Shown piece by piece: positions 1 to 6,662 of a stretch of 17,298 bases of DNA; positions within the stretch are counted from its first letter, which is position 1; each line of letters begins with the position of its first letter. The stretch spans positions 1-17,298 of the forward strand of contig JBHHYN010000057.1 of the NCBI GenBank assembly GCA_046757565.1, read 5' to 3'. The translations under genes were made by a program, and so were the position numbers. Source of the DNA: JBHHYN01 sp046757565. Its GTDB lineage: Bacteria > Pseudomonadota > Gammaproteobacteria > Eutrophobiales > Eutrophobiaceae. The notes under the pieces were generated by a model. That model searched no databases. It was not told the origin of the DNA and saw nothing but the letters and a program-made list of their open reading frames with translations.

Positions 1-13
1 CCATACTTTTTAC

Positions 14-379
14 TCAAATAGTATGTGTAGCGCGATCAGACTTGAGGGCGCCGGCAAGCTGGGTTTCTATCTTGTTCCGGGTAGCGCCCTTGTCCAACTC
101 GCTGAACTGGACACCGATACCGGCCGTTTTGTTTCCCTGCGCCCCTTTAGGCGTAATCCAGACGACACGGCCGGCAACAGGCAATTTCTCCTTGCTGTCT
201 GTCAGGGTCAGCAACATGAATACTTCGTCCCCCAACTTATAGGGTTTTGCGGTGGGAATGAACAGCCCCCCGTTCTTGATAAACGGCATGTAGGAAGCAT
301 ATAAGGCACTCTTATCACGAATGGTTAATGACAAGATGCCCTGTCTTGGATCCCGGCCACCTGCTGCACTCACCTGCAC
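14..379 (-). CDS. pilZ: PilZ-domain protein, type IV pilus biogenesis (non-canonical PilZ)
   Basis: A 121-residue single-domain protein that matches the PilZ of type IV pilus systems along its length (GILSLTIRDKSALYA, YMPFIKNGGLFIPT, KLGDEVFMLLTL, VVWITPKGAQG, AGIGVQF). The canonical c-di-GMP signature is absent: there is no RxxxR arm near the N-terminus, and the loop reads KNGG where (D/N)xSxxG is expected. This is typical of the original PilZ, which in the family is required for pilus assembly and acts through PilB/FimX-type partners rather than by binding the nucleotide itself. The GTG at 379 follows the holB stop directly (TAAGTG). A second in-frame GTG at 373 has better spacing (9 nt) from the G-run at 383-387 and may be the true start. 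No pilus genes are visible. A likely start of the next gene (ATG on the minus strand at 2-4, 9 nt after the stop) is cut by the window edge; in this gene order it is usually tatD. Confidence 0.93.
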   Translation of the reverse strand: MQVSAAGGRDPRQGILSLTIRDKSALYASYMPFIKNGGLFIPTAKPYKLGDEVFMLLTLTDSKEKLPVAGRVVWITPKGAQGNKTAGIGVQFSELDKGATRNKIETQLAGALKSDRATHTI

Positions 380-1378
380 TTACCCCCGTTGTTGATACCC
401 TATGGATTGCCAGTAAATGATAATATCTTCCAGCAAGCCTAGCTTATTCAAATTAAAAGGACCTGTCACGGCATGATAGTTTTCAAGCACCCGATCATGG
501 CAGGTAACCAGTTGTGCCAAGTCTAATCCATTTGCCAGCTCTTGCAAACGATAGGTAGTACGGGAATCAGGGGTATTTTTGCCCGTATCGCCCAGTTTCA
601 GCCTTACCATGCGGTTAAAAAACAGTAACAACCATTGTAATACCTCTGTGGGACCAAAATCCTGCCATTTTTTTGCAAGGTTGACGGGATCGGCCTCATC
701 GGCCCGCATTGCCTGTAAATCCTGCAACACTGCCCGTATCTGGGGCAGTGCATCCATCTTCAGAAGTCGCAGGGCTTTCAAGGGCGCGCCCCGGGTCATG
801 GCAAGCAACTCCCTGATGTCGGACTCTTCACCGTCAAGACGGGACCTGAGCCACTCCACGGTTGCTGCATCCTCCATACAATGGAAATTCAGCCTCTGAC
901 AACGGCTGCGTACAGTGACCGGCAACAATGATGGTAGATGCGATACCAGGATGAGGGTGGACGCCGGTGGTTCCTCCAGTGTTTTCAACAGGCCGTTGGC
1001 GGAACTCCGGTTCATCGCCTCGGCCGGGTCAATAACGGCTATCTTATGCCTGCCATACTGGCTACTCAGGTGCGTGTACTCAATCAAGTCCCGAATTGAT
1101 TCTACTTTTATCTGTTTACCCTTTTCCTCGGGTTCGATCCGGATCCGATCAGGATGATTGCCTGCCTTGAAGAGGATACAGGATTTACAACTACCGCAGG
1201 CAATGCCCGTAGCCTGCGGCTGTAAGCACAGCAGTCTTGCTGACAGACAATCAGCAAAATGCCCAAGGCCGATACCTTCCATGCCGGTCAGCAACAGTGC
1301 ATGGGGCAGCTTCCCATGCGAAATGACAGTGAGCAACCGTTGCCATTGTGACGCCTGCCACGGGTAAGGTGTTAACAT
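380..1378 (-). CDS. holB: DNA polymerase III delta' subunit
   Basis: Delta' subunit of the DnaX clamp-loader complex, which opens the beta clamp and loads it at primed sites. The 332-residue length fits the family. The N-terminal AAA+ fold shows a degenerate P-loop (TGMEGIGLG, residues 31-39) lacking the Walker A lysine, as expected for delta', which does not hydrolyse ATP. A zinc module is formed by C51, C61, C64 and C67. The SRC motif (residues 158-160) is present and supplies the arginine finger to the neighbouring subunit. The ATG at 1378 overlaps the end of tmk by 7 nt, implying translational coupling, and the stop abuts pilZ. The identification is secure from the zinc ligands, SRC motif, length and position. 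Confidence 0.96.
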   Translation of the reverse strand: MLTPYPWQASQWQRLLTVISHGKLPHALLLTGMEGIGLGHFADCLSARLLCLQPQATGIACGSCKSCILFKAGNHPDRIRIEPEEKGKQIKVESIRDLIEYTHLSSQYGRHKIAVIDPAEAMNRSSANGLLKTLEEPPASTLILVSHLPSLLPVTVRSRCQRLNFHCMEDAATVEWLRSRLDGEESDIRELLAMTRGAPLKALRLLKMDALPQIRAVLQDLQAMRADEADPVNLAKKWQDFGPTEVLQWLLLFFNRMVRLKLGDTGKNTPDSRTTYRLQELANGLDLAQLVTCHDRVLENYHAVTGPFNLNKLGLLEDIIIYWQSIGYQQRG

Positions 1379-2001
1379 AATTTTTTTCTTTGCAACAAAC
1401 TGCGGATCGCCTGTTGCACCTTTTGTAGTGATTGCGAGGCGTCGATTACATGGACGCGATCCGGTTCCATTGCAGCGATATCCAGATAGGCGCTGCGCAC
1501 CTTTTCAAAAAAGGGGATCGTCTCCGATTCAAAACGGTCTGCAGCCCCACGTCTTTCCGCACGAGCCAATCCCGTCGCGACGGGGGCATCGAACAACAGG
1601 GTAAAGTCCGGTTTCAATCCCGCCTGAACCCATCTCTCCAGGACACTGATGCGATCATACCCGATGCCTCTGCCGCCACCCTGATAGGCGTAGGTGGCAT
1701 CGGTAAATCGATCGCAGATTACCAACTCATTTCTCGATAAGGCAGGCCGTACAACCTCTTGCAAATGTTGCGCGCGTGCGCTGAAGATTAACAGCAGCTC
1801 GGTCTCGTCGGATAGTTGCCGCTCATGATGATTGAGCAGAAGATCCCGGATCGCTTCGCCGGCAGCCGTTCCCCCGGGCTCCCGGGTAAGGGTTACATGA
1901 TGGCCATTTTGTTCGAGTAGATCCCTGACAAATTCGGCGTGGGTGCTTTTACCTACCCCTTCAATGCCTTCCAGCGTAATAAATAAACCCGCATTCATCA
2001 T
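1372..2001 (-). CDS. tmk: Thymidylate kinase
   Basis: Phosphorylates dTMP to dTDP, essential for dTTP supply. Visible motifs are the P-loop GIEGVGKST near the N-terminus, the TREPGGT substrate-binding segment, the DRFTDATYAYQGGGRG block and an Arg-containing LID (RRGAADRFE). A P-loop without arginine combined with LID arginines is the bacterial (type II) arrangement. Coordinates start at the ATG at 2001. The frame is open to a TTG at 2013, but family members begin two to five residues before the first strand, so ATG 2001 or the adjacent ATG 1998 is more likely. No strong ribosome-binding site lies at the usual spacing. The protein is about 209 residues. The 3' end overlaps holB by 7 nt; the gap to mltG upstream is about 40 nt. 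Confidence 0.96.
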   Translation of the reverse strand: MMNAGLFITLEGIEGVGKSTHAEFVRDLLEQNGHHVTLTREPGGTAAGEAIRDLLLNHHERQLSDETELLLIFSARAQHLQEVVRPALSRNELVICDRFTDATYAYQGGGRGIGYDRISVLERWVQAGLKPDFTLLFDAPVATGLARAERRGAADRFESETIPFFEKVRSAYLDIAAMEPDRVHVIDASQSLQKVQQAIRSLLQRKKLC

Positions 2002-2042
2002 TGTATAAAACAATCTCTATTTTCACTTTTTACTTTATAATT

Positions 2043-3050
2043 TTATCTGGTTTTCAACTGGTATTTTGCCACCGCGCGCTTGTGCTCCGGCAGGGTATTT
2101 GAGAAATGATGCCTGCCATCTCCCGTAGCGACAAAATATAGCGCACTCCCCTCTTCCGGGTGTAAAGCCGCTCTGATCGAGGCGCGGCCGGGTGCGGCGA
2201 TCGGTGTTGGCGGCAGGCCCTTGATGAGATAGGTATTATAGGGCGAATCGATGGACAGGTCCTGTTGACGAATATTGCCATCAAACGTTGCCCCCATGGC
2301 ATAAATGACGGTTGGATCGGTTTGCAGTTTGATCCCCCGTTGCAGCCGGCGTACGAACACGCCTGCGATTTTTCCGCGTTCTTCAGGCAGCGCCGTCTCC
2401 TTTTCGATGATGGACGCCATGATCAAGGCCTCATAGGGGGTTCGATAAGGCAGAGTTATGACACGATGCCGCCACTCCTCCATTAATGTGCTTTGCATGG
2501 TTTCGTAAGCACGGCGCAGGAATTGTACGTCTGTGGTCCCTGCCGGGAAATGGTAGGTTTCCGGGAAAAAACGCCCTTCGGGAAGCTGGCCTGTGGCACC
2601 GATTTCCTGCATGATGTACTCCGGTTTTAGCGAGCCAAGAGTCCGTTCCAGCTCATCGCTGTTCTCTACAAAGTCGATGATTTGCTTGAATGTCCAGCCT
2701 TCCGGAATCGTAAGGGAGTACTGGATGACCTTACCTGCGACAACGCGATCCAGAAGCGCCATAGGGGTAATGCCTGGCTTGAGTTCATATTCACCCGCCT
2801 TGATTGATGTGGCCAGTCCCCGGCGCCGCCCTTCAAAAATCAGATAATAGGGATGCGGCAACCAGCCTCTTGATACAATTTCATTGGTCAATGCGGTGAG
2901 GCTTGTTCCGGGTTTAATTTTAAGGATCGTCGGGGTATACAGGGCAAGCGGCAGCTGTAACTGCCGTTGTATATCAGTGGCGAGCCACCAGGCCGCAGCG
3001 ACCCCAATAATAATGATCCCCGGAAATATCAACAGGATTGTCTTTTTCAT
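2043..3050 (-). CDS. mltG: Endolytic peptidoglycan transglycosylase MltG (YceG-like)
   Basis: Inner-membrane lytic transglycosylase that cleaves nascent glycan strands and is thought to terminate their elongation. Visible features are a single N-terminal membrane anchor (about residues 3-24, rich in I, L, V), a LysM-like subdomain (PGTSLTALTNEIVSRGW) and the YceG catalytic domain. The motif ASIIEKET places the catalytic glutamate at E216, equivalent to E218 of E. coli MltG. The pieces FFPETYHFP, LQTDPTVIYA, SPYNTY, GLPPTPIAAPG and YFVATGDGRHHF are all family hallmarks. The frame is open to 3104, but the ATG at 3050 is chosen because it overlaps the pabC stop as ATGA and puts the anchor at the N-terminus. 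The product is 335 residues, normal for the family. Confidence 0.96.
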   Translation of the reverse strand: MKKTILLIFPGIIIIGVAAAWWLATDIQRQLQLPLALYTPTILKIKPGTSLTALTNEIVSRGWLPHPYYLIFEGRRRGLATSIKAGEYELKPGITPMALLDRVVAGKVIQYSLTIPEGWTFKQIIDFVENSDELERTLGSLKPEYIMQEIGATGQLPEGRFFPETYHFPAGTTDVQFLRRAYETMQSTLMEEWRHRVITLPYRTPYEALIMASIIEKETALPEERGKIAGVFVRRLQRGIKLQTDPTVIYAMGATFDGNIRQQDLSIDSPYNTYLIKGLPPTPIAAPGRASIRAALHPEEGSALYFVATGDGRHHFSNTLPEHKRAVAKYQLKTR

Positions 3051-3877
3051 GATGCGATAATCGCACCGTTTGAAAGCAGCCGTTGCCTGAGTCTGTCTGT
3101 GCACTCACCCGGTTGAAACCTTTTCCGTTCGATCTGTATGACAGGCCAGAGCCCTATGATGCTGTTGCAGAAGAACACCTCTGTGGCGTCATAAATATGC
3201 TCCAGAGTCAGTGTATCGACGTGTGTTTGTAGTGGCAGATCGGCTGCAATCTCCAGAATCATGGCGCGTATGATGCCGGCTATGCCGCATTGCCCCAGAT
3301 CGGGGGTATAAAGCACATTATCCTTGACCCAGAAAATATTGCTCATCGTCCCTTCTATGACGTGGTCTGTAATATCCAGGACGATCCCTTCAGGGCTGTC
3401 CTGTAAAGCAAGTTCATTCCGCAATAGTACCTGTTCCAGCCGGTTCAGGTGTTTTATCCCGGCCAGCAAGGGATTGTGTCCCAGCCTGATTTGGCAGACT
3501 GCGGCGGTAATGCCGTCCGTCCAATAGCGGGAGGGATAATCCGGCCAGTCATACAGGGCAATAATGCGGGTCGGTTCGCAAGGATGCGGTGGCCGGTAAC
3601 CCCTTCCTCCCGGTCCACGCGAAATAATTATCTTAACTACCCGCTTATGGCTGTGCAGGCAAAGTCTGTCCGCCTCTTCCTTTAACAGGGCAGCAGACGG
3701 GCAGTGTATTCCAAGTGTTTCACATCCCAGAGTCAGACGCCTGATATGCTGTTCCCAACATAGTGCCTGTCCATTTGACACGGCAATCGTTTCAAAGACT
3801 CCATCCCCATAATGCAGGCCGCGGTCGTGGACGGATAGCGAGTCGTCACGCTGACCGTTGACCAGAACCGGAGCCAT
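3047..3877 (-). CDS. pabC: Aminodeoxychorismate lyase
   Basis: PLP-dependent lyase converting 4-amino-4-deoxychorismate to p-aminobenzoate and pyruvate, a step in folate synthesis. The 276-residue protein belongs to the fold-type IV aminotransferase/lyase family. Seen directly: SVHDRGLHYGDGVFET near the N-terminus; the PLP lysine K142 in GIKHLNRLEQVLLRNE; and the cofactor-binding glutamate segment VIEGTMSNIFWV. A branched-chain aminotransferase is the main alternative in this fold, but the length, the KHLNRLEQ motif and the fabF-pabC-mltG position point to PabC. Starts at the ATG at 3877 and ends in a 4-nt ATGA overlap with mltG. The 103-nt gap to fabF has a TTGACA hexamer on this strand (3952-3957) but no convincing -10. 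Confidence 0.95.
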   Translation of the reverse strand: MAPVLVNGQRDDSLSVHDRGLHYGDGVFETIAVSNGQALCWEQHIRRLTLGCETLGIHCPSAALLKEEADRLCLHSHKRVVKIIISRGPGGRGYRPPHPCEPTRIIALYDWPDYPSRYWTDGITAAVCQIRLGHNPLLAGIKHLNRLEQVLLRNELALQDSPEGIVLDITDHVIEGTMSNIFWVKDNVLYTPDLGQCGIAGIIRAMILEIAADLPLQTHVDTLTLEHIYDATEVFFCNSIIGLWPVIQIERKRFQPGECTDRLRQRLLSNGAIIAS

Positions 3878-3980
3878 GGCTCAAATGATCGGGAAGTGGC
3901 TTAGCCCGCATGTTGTATGAGTCCACTGAAAAGCAGAATAAACCCGTTGGCTGTCAAGGTAACTCACCACGGGCAATGCA

Positions 3981-5222
3981 TCATGACAGACGTTTAAACA
4001 ACAATGAACCGTTTGTCCCGCCGAAGCCGAACGAATTGGATAACACGGTATCGATCTTCATGGCGCGTGCTTGATTGGGGACATAATCGAGATCACAAGC
4101 GGGATCAGGATTATCCAGGTTGATGGTCGGCGGTGCGACCTGGTCGCGAATAGCCAGAACGCAGAATACCGCCTCGATGCCTCCGGCGGCGCCCAGTGGG
4201 TGTCCGATCATGGATTTGGTCGAACTGATCGCCAGCTTTTTTGCATGATCGCCAAATACCTGCTTGATAGCATTGCTTTCAATGGCATCGCCGGCGGGTG
4301 TCGAAGTGCCGTGGGCGTTGATGTACTCCACGTCAACGGGATCGACGCCGGCATTGTTCAGGGCATTGCGCATACAGAGTGCCGCCCCTTCACCGTTTTC
4401 GGCAGGCAGTGTCATATGATAGGCGTCACCGCTCATGCCGTAACCAATCACCTCCGCATAGATGTCAGCACCACGCTTTTGGGCATGCTCGTATTCCTCC
4501 AGTACTACCACGCCAGCACCATCGCTGAGGACGAAGCCGTCCCGGTCCCTGTCCCAGGGACGGCTGGCCCTTTCAGGCTCATCATTTCGAGTGGAAAGGG
4601 CCTTGGCATTGGCAAATCCGGCCAGGCAGGTGGGACATGTCGACATCTCTGCGCCCCCTGCCAGCATGACATCGGCATCGCCGTATTCAATGAGGCGGGC
4701 GGCATTACCGATATTATGTGTCCCCGTTGAACAGGCCGTAACGATGGCAAAATTCGGTCCCTTGGCCCCCAACCGGATAGACAGGTTCCCGGAGATCATA
4801 TTGATAATGTTACTCGGAACGAAAAATGGCGAAACCCTGCGCGGGCCGCTTTCCAGGATAGTCCGGGTGGTTTTCTCTATCCCCGGCAGGCCTCCAATAC
4901 CGGAGCCGACCGCGACACCGATACGGTGTGCATTCTCCTCGGTTACTTCCAGGCCCGAATCTTCAAAGGCCTGTAACCCCGCCGCCATACCGTAGTGAAT
5001 AAACGGATCCATTTTTTTAATCTCCTTCCTGGGGACGTAATCTTCGATGTTGAAGTCCTTGATGGAGCCGCTGATTCGAACGGAAAACTTTGTTGTATCA
5101 AAACGGGTAATGGGGGTAATACCGTTGACACCGGCCACGATCTTTTCCCAACTCCCGGCAACTGTGTTGCCAACAGGGGTAATCAAACCCAAACCTGTTA
5201 TGACGATACGACGTTTGCTCAC
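3981..5222 (-). CDS. fabF: Beta-ketoacyl-ACP synthase II
   Basis: Elongating condensing enzyme of type II fatty acid synthesis; it condenses malonyl-ACP with acyl-ACP. The 413-residue thiolase-fold protein carries the Cys-His-His triad: C164 (TACSTGTHN), H304 (NAHGTSTPAGD) and H341 (SMIGHPLGAAGG). The C-terminal gatekeeper loop SFGFGGTNGSL is intact. KAS I (FabB) is less likely, because the N-terminus MSKRRIVITGLG and the location after acpP are those of FabF. The start is GTG (5220-5222), fixed by exact N-terminal alignment with known FabF. The upstream bases carry no clear Shine-Dalgarno. A hairpin followed by a short T-run lies 28 nt upstream (5250-5289), suggesting that fabF is translated from a minority of transcripts reading through from acpP. 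Confidence 0.97.
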   Translation of the reverse strand: MSKRRIVITGLGLITPVGNTVAGSWEKIVAGVNGITPITRFDTTKFSVRISGSIKDFNIEDYVPRKEIKKMDPFIHYGMAAGLQAFEDSGLEVTEENAHRIGVAVGSGIGGLPGIEKTTRTILESGPRRVSPFFVPSNIINMISGNLSIRLGAKGPNFAIVTACSTGTHNIGNAARLIEYGDADVMLAGGAEMSTCPTCLAGFANAKALSTRNDEPERASRPWDRDRDGFVLSDGAGVVVLEEYEHAQKRGADIYAEVIGYGMSGDAYHMTLPAENGEGAALCMRNALNNAGVDPVDVEYINAHGTSTPAGDAIESNAIKQVFGDHAKKLAISSTKSMIGHPLGAAGGIEAVFCVLAIRDQVAPPTINLDNPDPACDLDYVPNQARAMKIDTVLSNSFGFGGTNGSLLFKRLS

Positions 5223-5249
5223 TATGATTTACAGTAATACCCGGGCAAT

Positions 5250-5289
5250 GAAAAGGCCGCGTCTTAATCTTAGCAAAAAAACGCGGCCT
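5250..5289 (-). terminator. Attenuator-like hairpin between acpP and fabF
   Basis: Perfect 9-bp inverted repeat AGGCCGCGT / ACGCGGCCT (5254-5262 and 5281-5289), GC-rich, with an 18-nt loop. On the minus strand it is followed immediately by a run of four T. The T-run is short and the loop long, so partial termination is more plausible than complete termination. Reading in the plus direction there is no T-run, so the element is oriented to act on acpP transcripts. This could let acpP exceed fabF expression. Confidence 0.55.
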
Positions 5290-5311
5290 GGCGGTTTATT
5301 ACAGTAGAATG

Positions 5312-5548
5312 CTATTCCATATTGGCTGTTACATAATCTATAGCCTGCTGGACCGTGGTAATCTTTTCCGCTTCCTCATCCGGTATTTCGGTTTTAAATT
5401 CCTCCTCCAGGGCCATCACTAATTCAACGGTATCCAGTGAATCTGCACCCAAATCATCGACGAAGGATGCTTCAGTATTGACCTCTTCCTCTTTCACGCC
5501 TAGCTGTTCAACTACTATTTTTTTTACGCGTTCTTCAACATTACTCAT
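5312..5548 (-). CDS. acpP: Acyl carrier protein
   Basis: Small acidic carrier of growing acyl chains, and acyl donor for lipid and lipoate pathways. The 78-residue helical protein has the phosphopantetheine attachment site S37 in GADSLDTVELVMALEEEF. Helix II recognition residues are conserved. The ATG at 5548 is preceded by the strongest ribosome-binding site in the window (AAGGGAGGT, 5559-5567, about 10 nt upstream). Upstream there is a promoter candidate and an AT-rich tract; downstream there is an attenuator-like hairpin. The gene therefore looks set up as a highly expressed, largely separate transcription unit inside the fab cluster, as expected for one of the most abundant soluble proteins. 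Confidence 0.99.
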   Translation of the reverse strand: MSNVEERVKKIVVEQLGVKEEEVNTEASFVDDLGADSLDTVELVMALEEEFKTEIPDEEAEKITTVQQAIDYVTANME

Positions 5549-5558
5549 AATGGGTATG

Positions 5559-5567
5559 ACCTCCCTT
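5559..5567 (-). promoter_or_regulatory. Strong ribosome-binding site of acpP
   Basis: AAGGGAGGT on the minus strand, nearly perfectly complementary to the 16S rRNA 3' end, with a 10-nt spacer to the acpP ATG. Neighbouring fab genes have much weaker sites. Confidence 0.8.
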
Positions 5568-5596
5568 AACGGTCACTGGCTCGAAATGCGAGTGTA

Positions 5597-5624
5597 AGTT
5601 TAGTGAAATGCTAATAACTTGCAA
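5597..5624 (-). promoter_or_regulatory. Candidate sigma-70 promoter of acpP
   Basis: On the minus strand: -35 TTGCAA (5619-5624), 16-nt spacer, -10 TAAACT (5597-5602). This predicts a start near 5590 and a leader of about 40 nt carrying the strong ribosome-binding site. The stretch just upstream (5630-5700) is almost entirely A and T, compatible with an UP element. The -10 matches only four of six consensus bases, so the exact hexamers are tentative. Confidence 0.45.
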
Positions 5625-5663
5625 GCGCCATAAATAAGTATTTATATTTATCATTTTATACAT

Positions 5664-5678
5664 ATAGTTATTAACTAT
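5664..5678. repeat. 15-bp palindrome upstream of the acpP promoter
   Basis: ATAGTTATTAACTAT, perfect 7-bp arms about one central base. It lies about 40-55 bp upstream of the proposed acpP -35 inside the AT-rich tract. It could be a regulator site, or a chance product of AT-rich sequence. Confidence 0.4.
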
Positions 5679-5731
5679 TCATTAAGTAAGTTATTAAATA
5701 AACTCTGATCAAATCATTCATGATTGAACCA

Positions 5732-5764
5732 GAAACCGGGAATGAAGACGCGGTTTCCATTCCC
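5732..5764. repeat. Two interlocked 7-bp inverted repeats
   Basis: GAAACCG (5732-5738) pairs with CGGTTTC (5751-5757), and GGGAATG (5738-5744) pairs with CATTCCC (5758-5764). The order is A-B-A'-B', a pseudoknot topology. The near-zero connecting loops make simultaneous formation of both full stems unlikely, so two mutually exclusive hairpins or a protein-binding array are more reasonable readings. Confidence 0.55.
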
Positions 5765-5768
5765 CTCG

Positions 5769-5801
5769 CATTGTTCAATTACTAATTGTGATTGAACAAT
5801 G
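5769..5801. repeat. Perfect 11-bp inverted repeat with 11-nt spacer
   Basis: CATTGTTCAAT (5769-5779) and ATTGAACAATG (5791-5801) are exact reverse complements separated by 11 nt. No T-run follows on either strand, so it is not a typical intrinsic terminator. Candidate operator or RNA hairpin in the fabG-acpP interval. Confidence 0.6.
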
Positions 5802-5831
5802 GCGTTATGTCTGATCTCCATGGATATGGAG

Positions 5832-5861
5832 AAAAAACAGTAGGATTGTCTGGAACAATCC
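5832..5861 (-). terminator. Probable intrinsic terminator downstream of fabG
   Basis: GGATTGT/ACAATCC 7-bp stem with a 5-nt loop (5843-5861). On the minus strand it is followed after 5 nt by six T (5832-5837). It lies 52 nt past the fabG stop and would end or reduce transcription of the plsX-fabG segment before the separate acpP promoter. The 5-nt gap between stem and T-run makes it suboptimal. Confidence 0.5.
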
Positions 5862-5912
5862 TTGCCCTGTAACGCTGAAACCTCTGATCAATTAGAGATC
5901 CCACAATCATAA

Positions 5913-6662
5913 TCAGGCCATATACATACCCCCGTTAACATGAATTGTTTCACCTGTAATATATCCGGCAGCCGGTGATGCAAGAAATGAGACGGCATTA
6001 GCGACTTCATCCACTTCTCCCATCCGGCCAAGCGGGATCTGCGCCAGCAAGGTTTGCTGTTGCGCCTCTGGCATTGCTGCGGTCATATCGGTGGCGATAA
6101 AACCCGGGGCTATGGCATTAACGGTGATATTGCGGCTGCCTACTTCCTTAGCCAGAGAGCGGGTAAACCCGATTATACCAGCCTTTGTTGCGGCGTAGTT
6201 GACCTGACCGGCGTTACCGGAGAGGGCGACCACTGAACTGATATTGATAATACGCCCATAACGCGCCTTCATCATACCGCGCAGACAGATCTTGCAGAGC
6301 CGGTAAACCGAGTCCAGGTTCGTGTTGATGACGTCACGCCATTCCTCATCTTTCATCCGCAACAGCAGGTTGTCCCGGGCGATACCCGCATTATTCACCA
6401 GTATTGACGGTAATTGCCCTGATTCTTTCAGGGACCCGGCAAGGGCCTCCACCGAAGCCGCGTCCGCAACATTAACGATAAAACCATGACCGTCGACTCC
6501 ACCAGAGACGAAAGCATCGTTAATCTTTTCGACGCCGGCACCGGAAGTGGCCGTGCCAATAACGAATGCACCTTGCTTTCCCAGTGCAGTGGCGATGGCC
6601 TTACCGATTCCTCTGCTGGCGCCGGTCACCAGTGCGGTTTGACCTGTAAAAATCCCGTTCAT
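5913..6662 (-). CDS. fabG: 3-oxoacyl-ACP reductase
   Basis: NADPH-dependent short-chain dehydrogenase that reduces beta-ketoacyl-ACP to the 3-hydroxy form. The 249-residue Rossmann protein shows TGASRGIG (cofactor loop, about 13-20), NNAG (about 90-93) and the catalytic set N115, S143, Y156, K160 (SSVVALSGNAGQVNYAATK). The C-terminal block ITVNAIAPGFIATDM and the ending TGETIHVNGGMYM are typical of FabG. The frame is open to 6701, but the ATG at 6662 is chosen. It overlaps the fabD stop as ATGA, has AGGGGA just upstream, and matches the usual N-terminus. Translationally coupled to fabD; followed by a probable terminator. Confidence 0.97.
   Translation of the reverse strand: MNGIFTGQTALVTGASRGIGKAIATALGKQGAFVIGTATSGAGVEKINDAFVSGGVDGHGFIVNVADAASVEALAGSLKESGQLPSILVNNAGIARDNLLLRMKDEEWRDVINTNLDSVYRLCKICLRGMMKARYGRIINISSVVALSGNAGQVNYAATKAGIIGFTRSLAKEVGSRNITVNAIAPGFIATDMTAAMPEAQQQTLLAQIPLGRMGEVDEVANAVSFLASPAAGYITGETIHVNGGMYMA

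Larger units (their letters stand above)
5703..5891. repeat. 10-bp direct repeats bracketing the dyad-rich segment
   Basis: CTCTGATCAA occurs at 5703-5712 and again at 5882-5891, enclosing 169 bp that contain all four dyads. I see no terminal inverted repeats just inside the copies, so this is not a demonstrated insertion. A shared regulator site is an alternative. Confidence 0.35.
5549..5912. other. 364-nt gene-free interval between fabG and acpP
   Basis: No convincing protein gene. The half nearest fabG (about 5703-5891) is packed with dyads: a probable terminator (5832-5861), a 6-bp hairpin CTCCAT/ATGGAG (5816-5831), an 11-bp dyad (5769-5801) and an interlocked pair (5732-5764). It is bracketed by a 10-bp direct repeat. 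The half nearest acpP (about 5630-5702) is strongly AT-rich and leads into the acpP promoter and ribosome-binding site. A 42-codon open frame (5782-5910, minus) begins 2 nt after the fabG stop. It crosses the terminator and lacks a ribosome-binding site, so I do not call it a gene. Confidence 0.7.

Noticed and set aside
3952..3957. TTGACA on the minus strand upstream of pabC
   Set aside because: Perfect -35 hexamer, but no acceptable -10 at 16-18 nt.
3943..3973. CCCGT/ACGGG pair with TTTATT on the minus strand, possible fabF terminator
   Set aside because: Only 5 bp, a 21-nt loop and a broken T-run; too weak to call.
4071..4995. Two long plus-strand frames (219 and 177 codons)
   Set aside because: Both are antisense shadows of fabF, whose catalytic triad and full length are intact.
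5703..5891. Insertion sequence or miniature transposon between fabG and acpP
   Set aside because: Direct repeats are present, but there are no terminal inverted repeats and no transposase. Kept only as a hypothesis in the findings.
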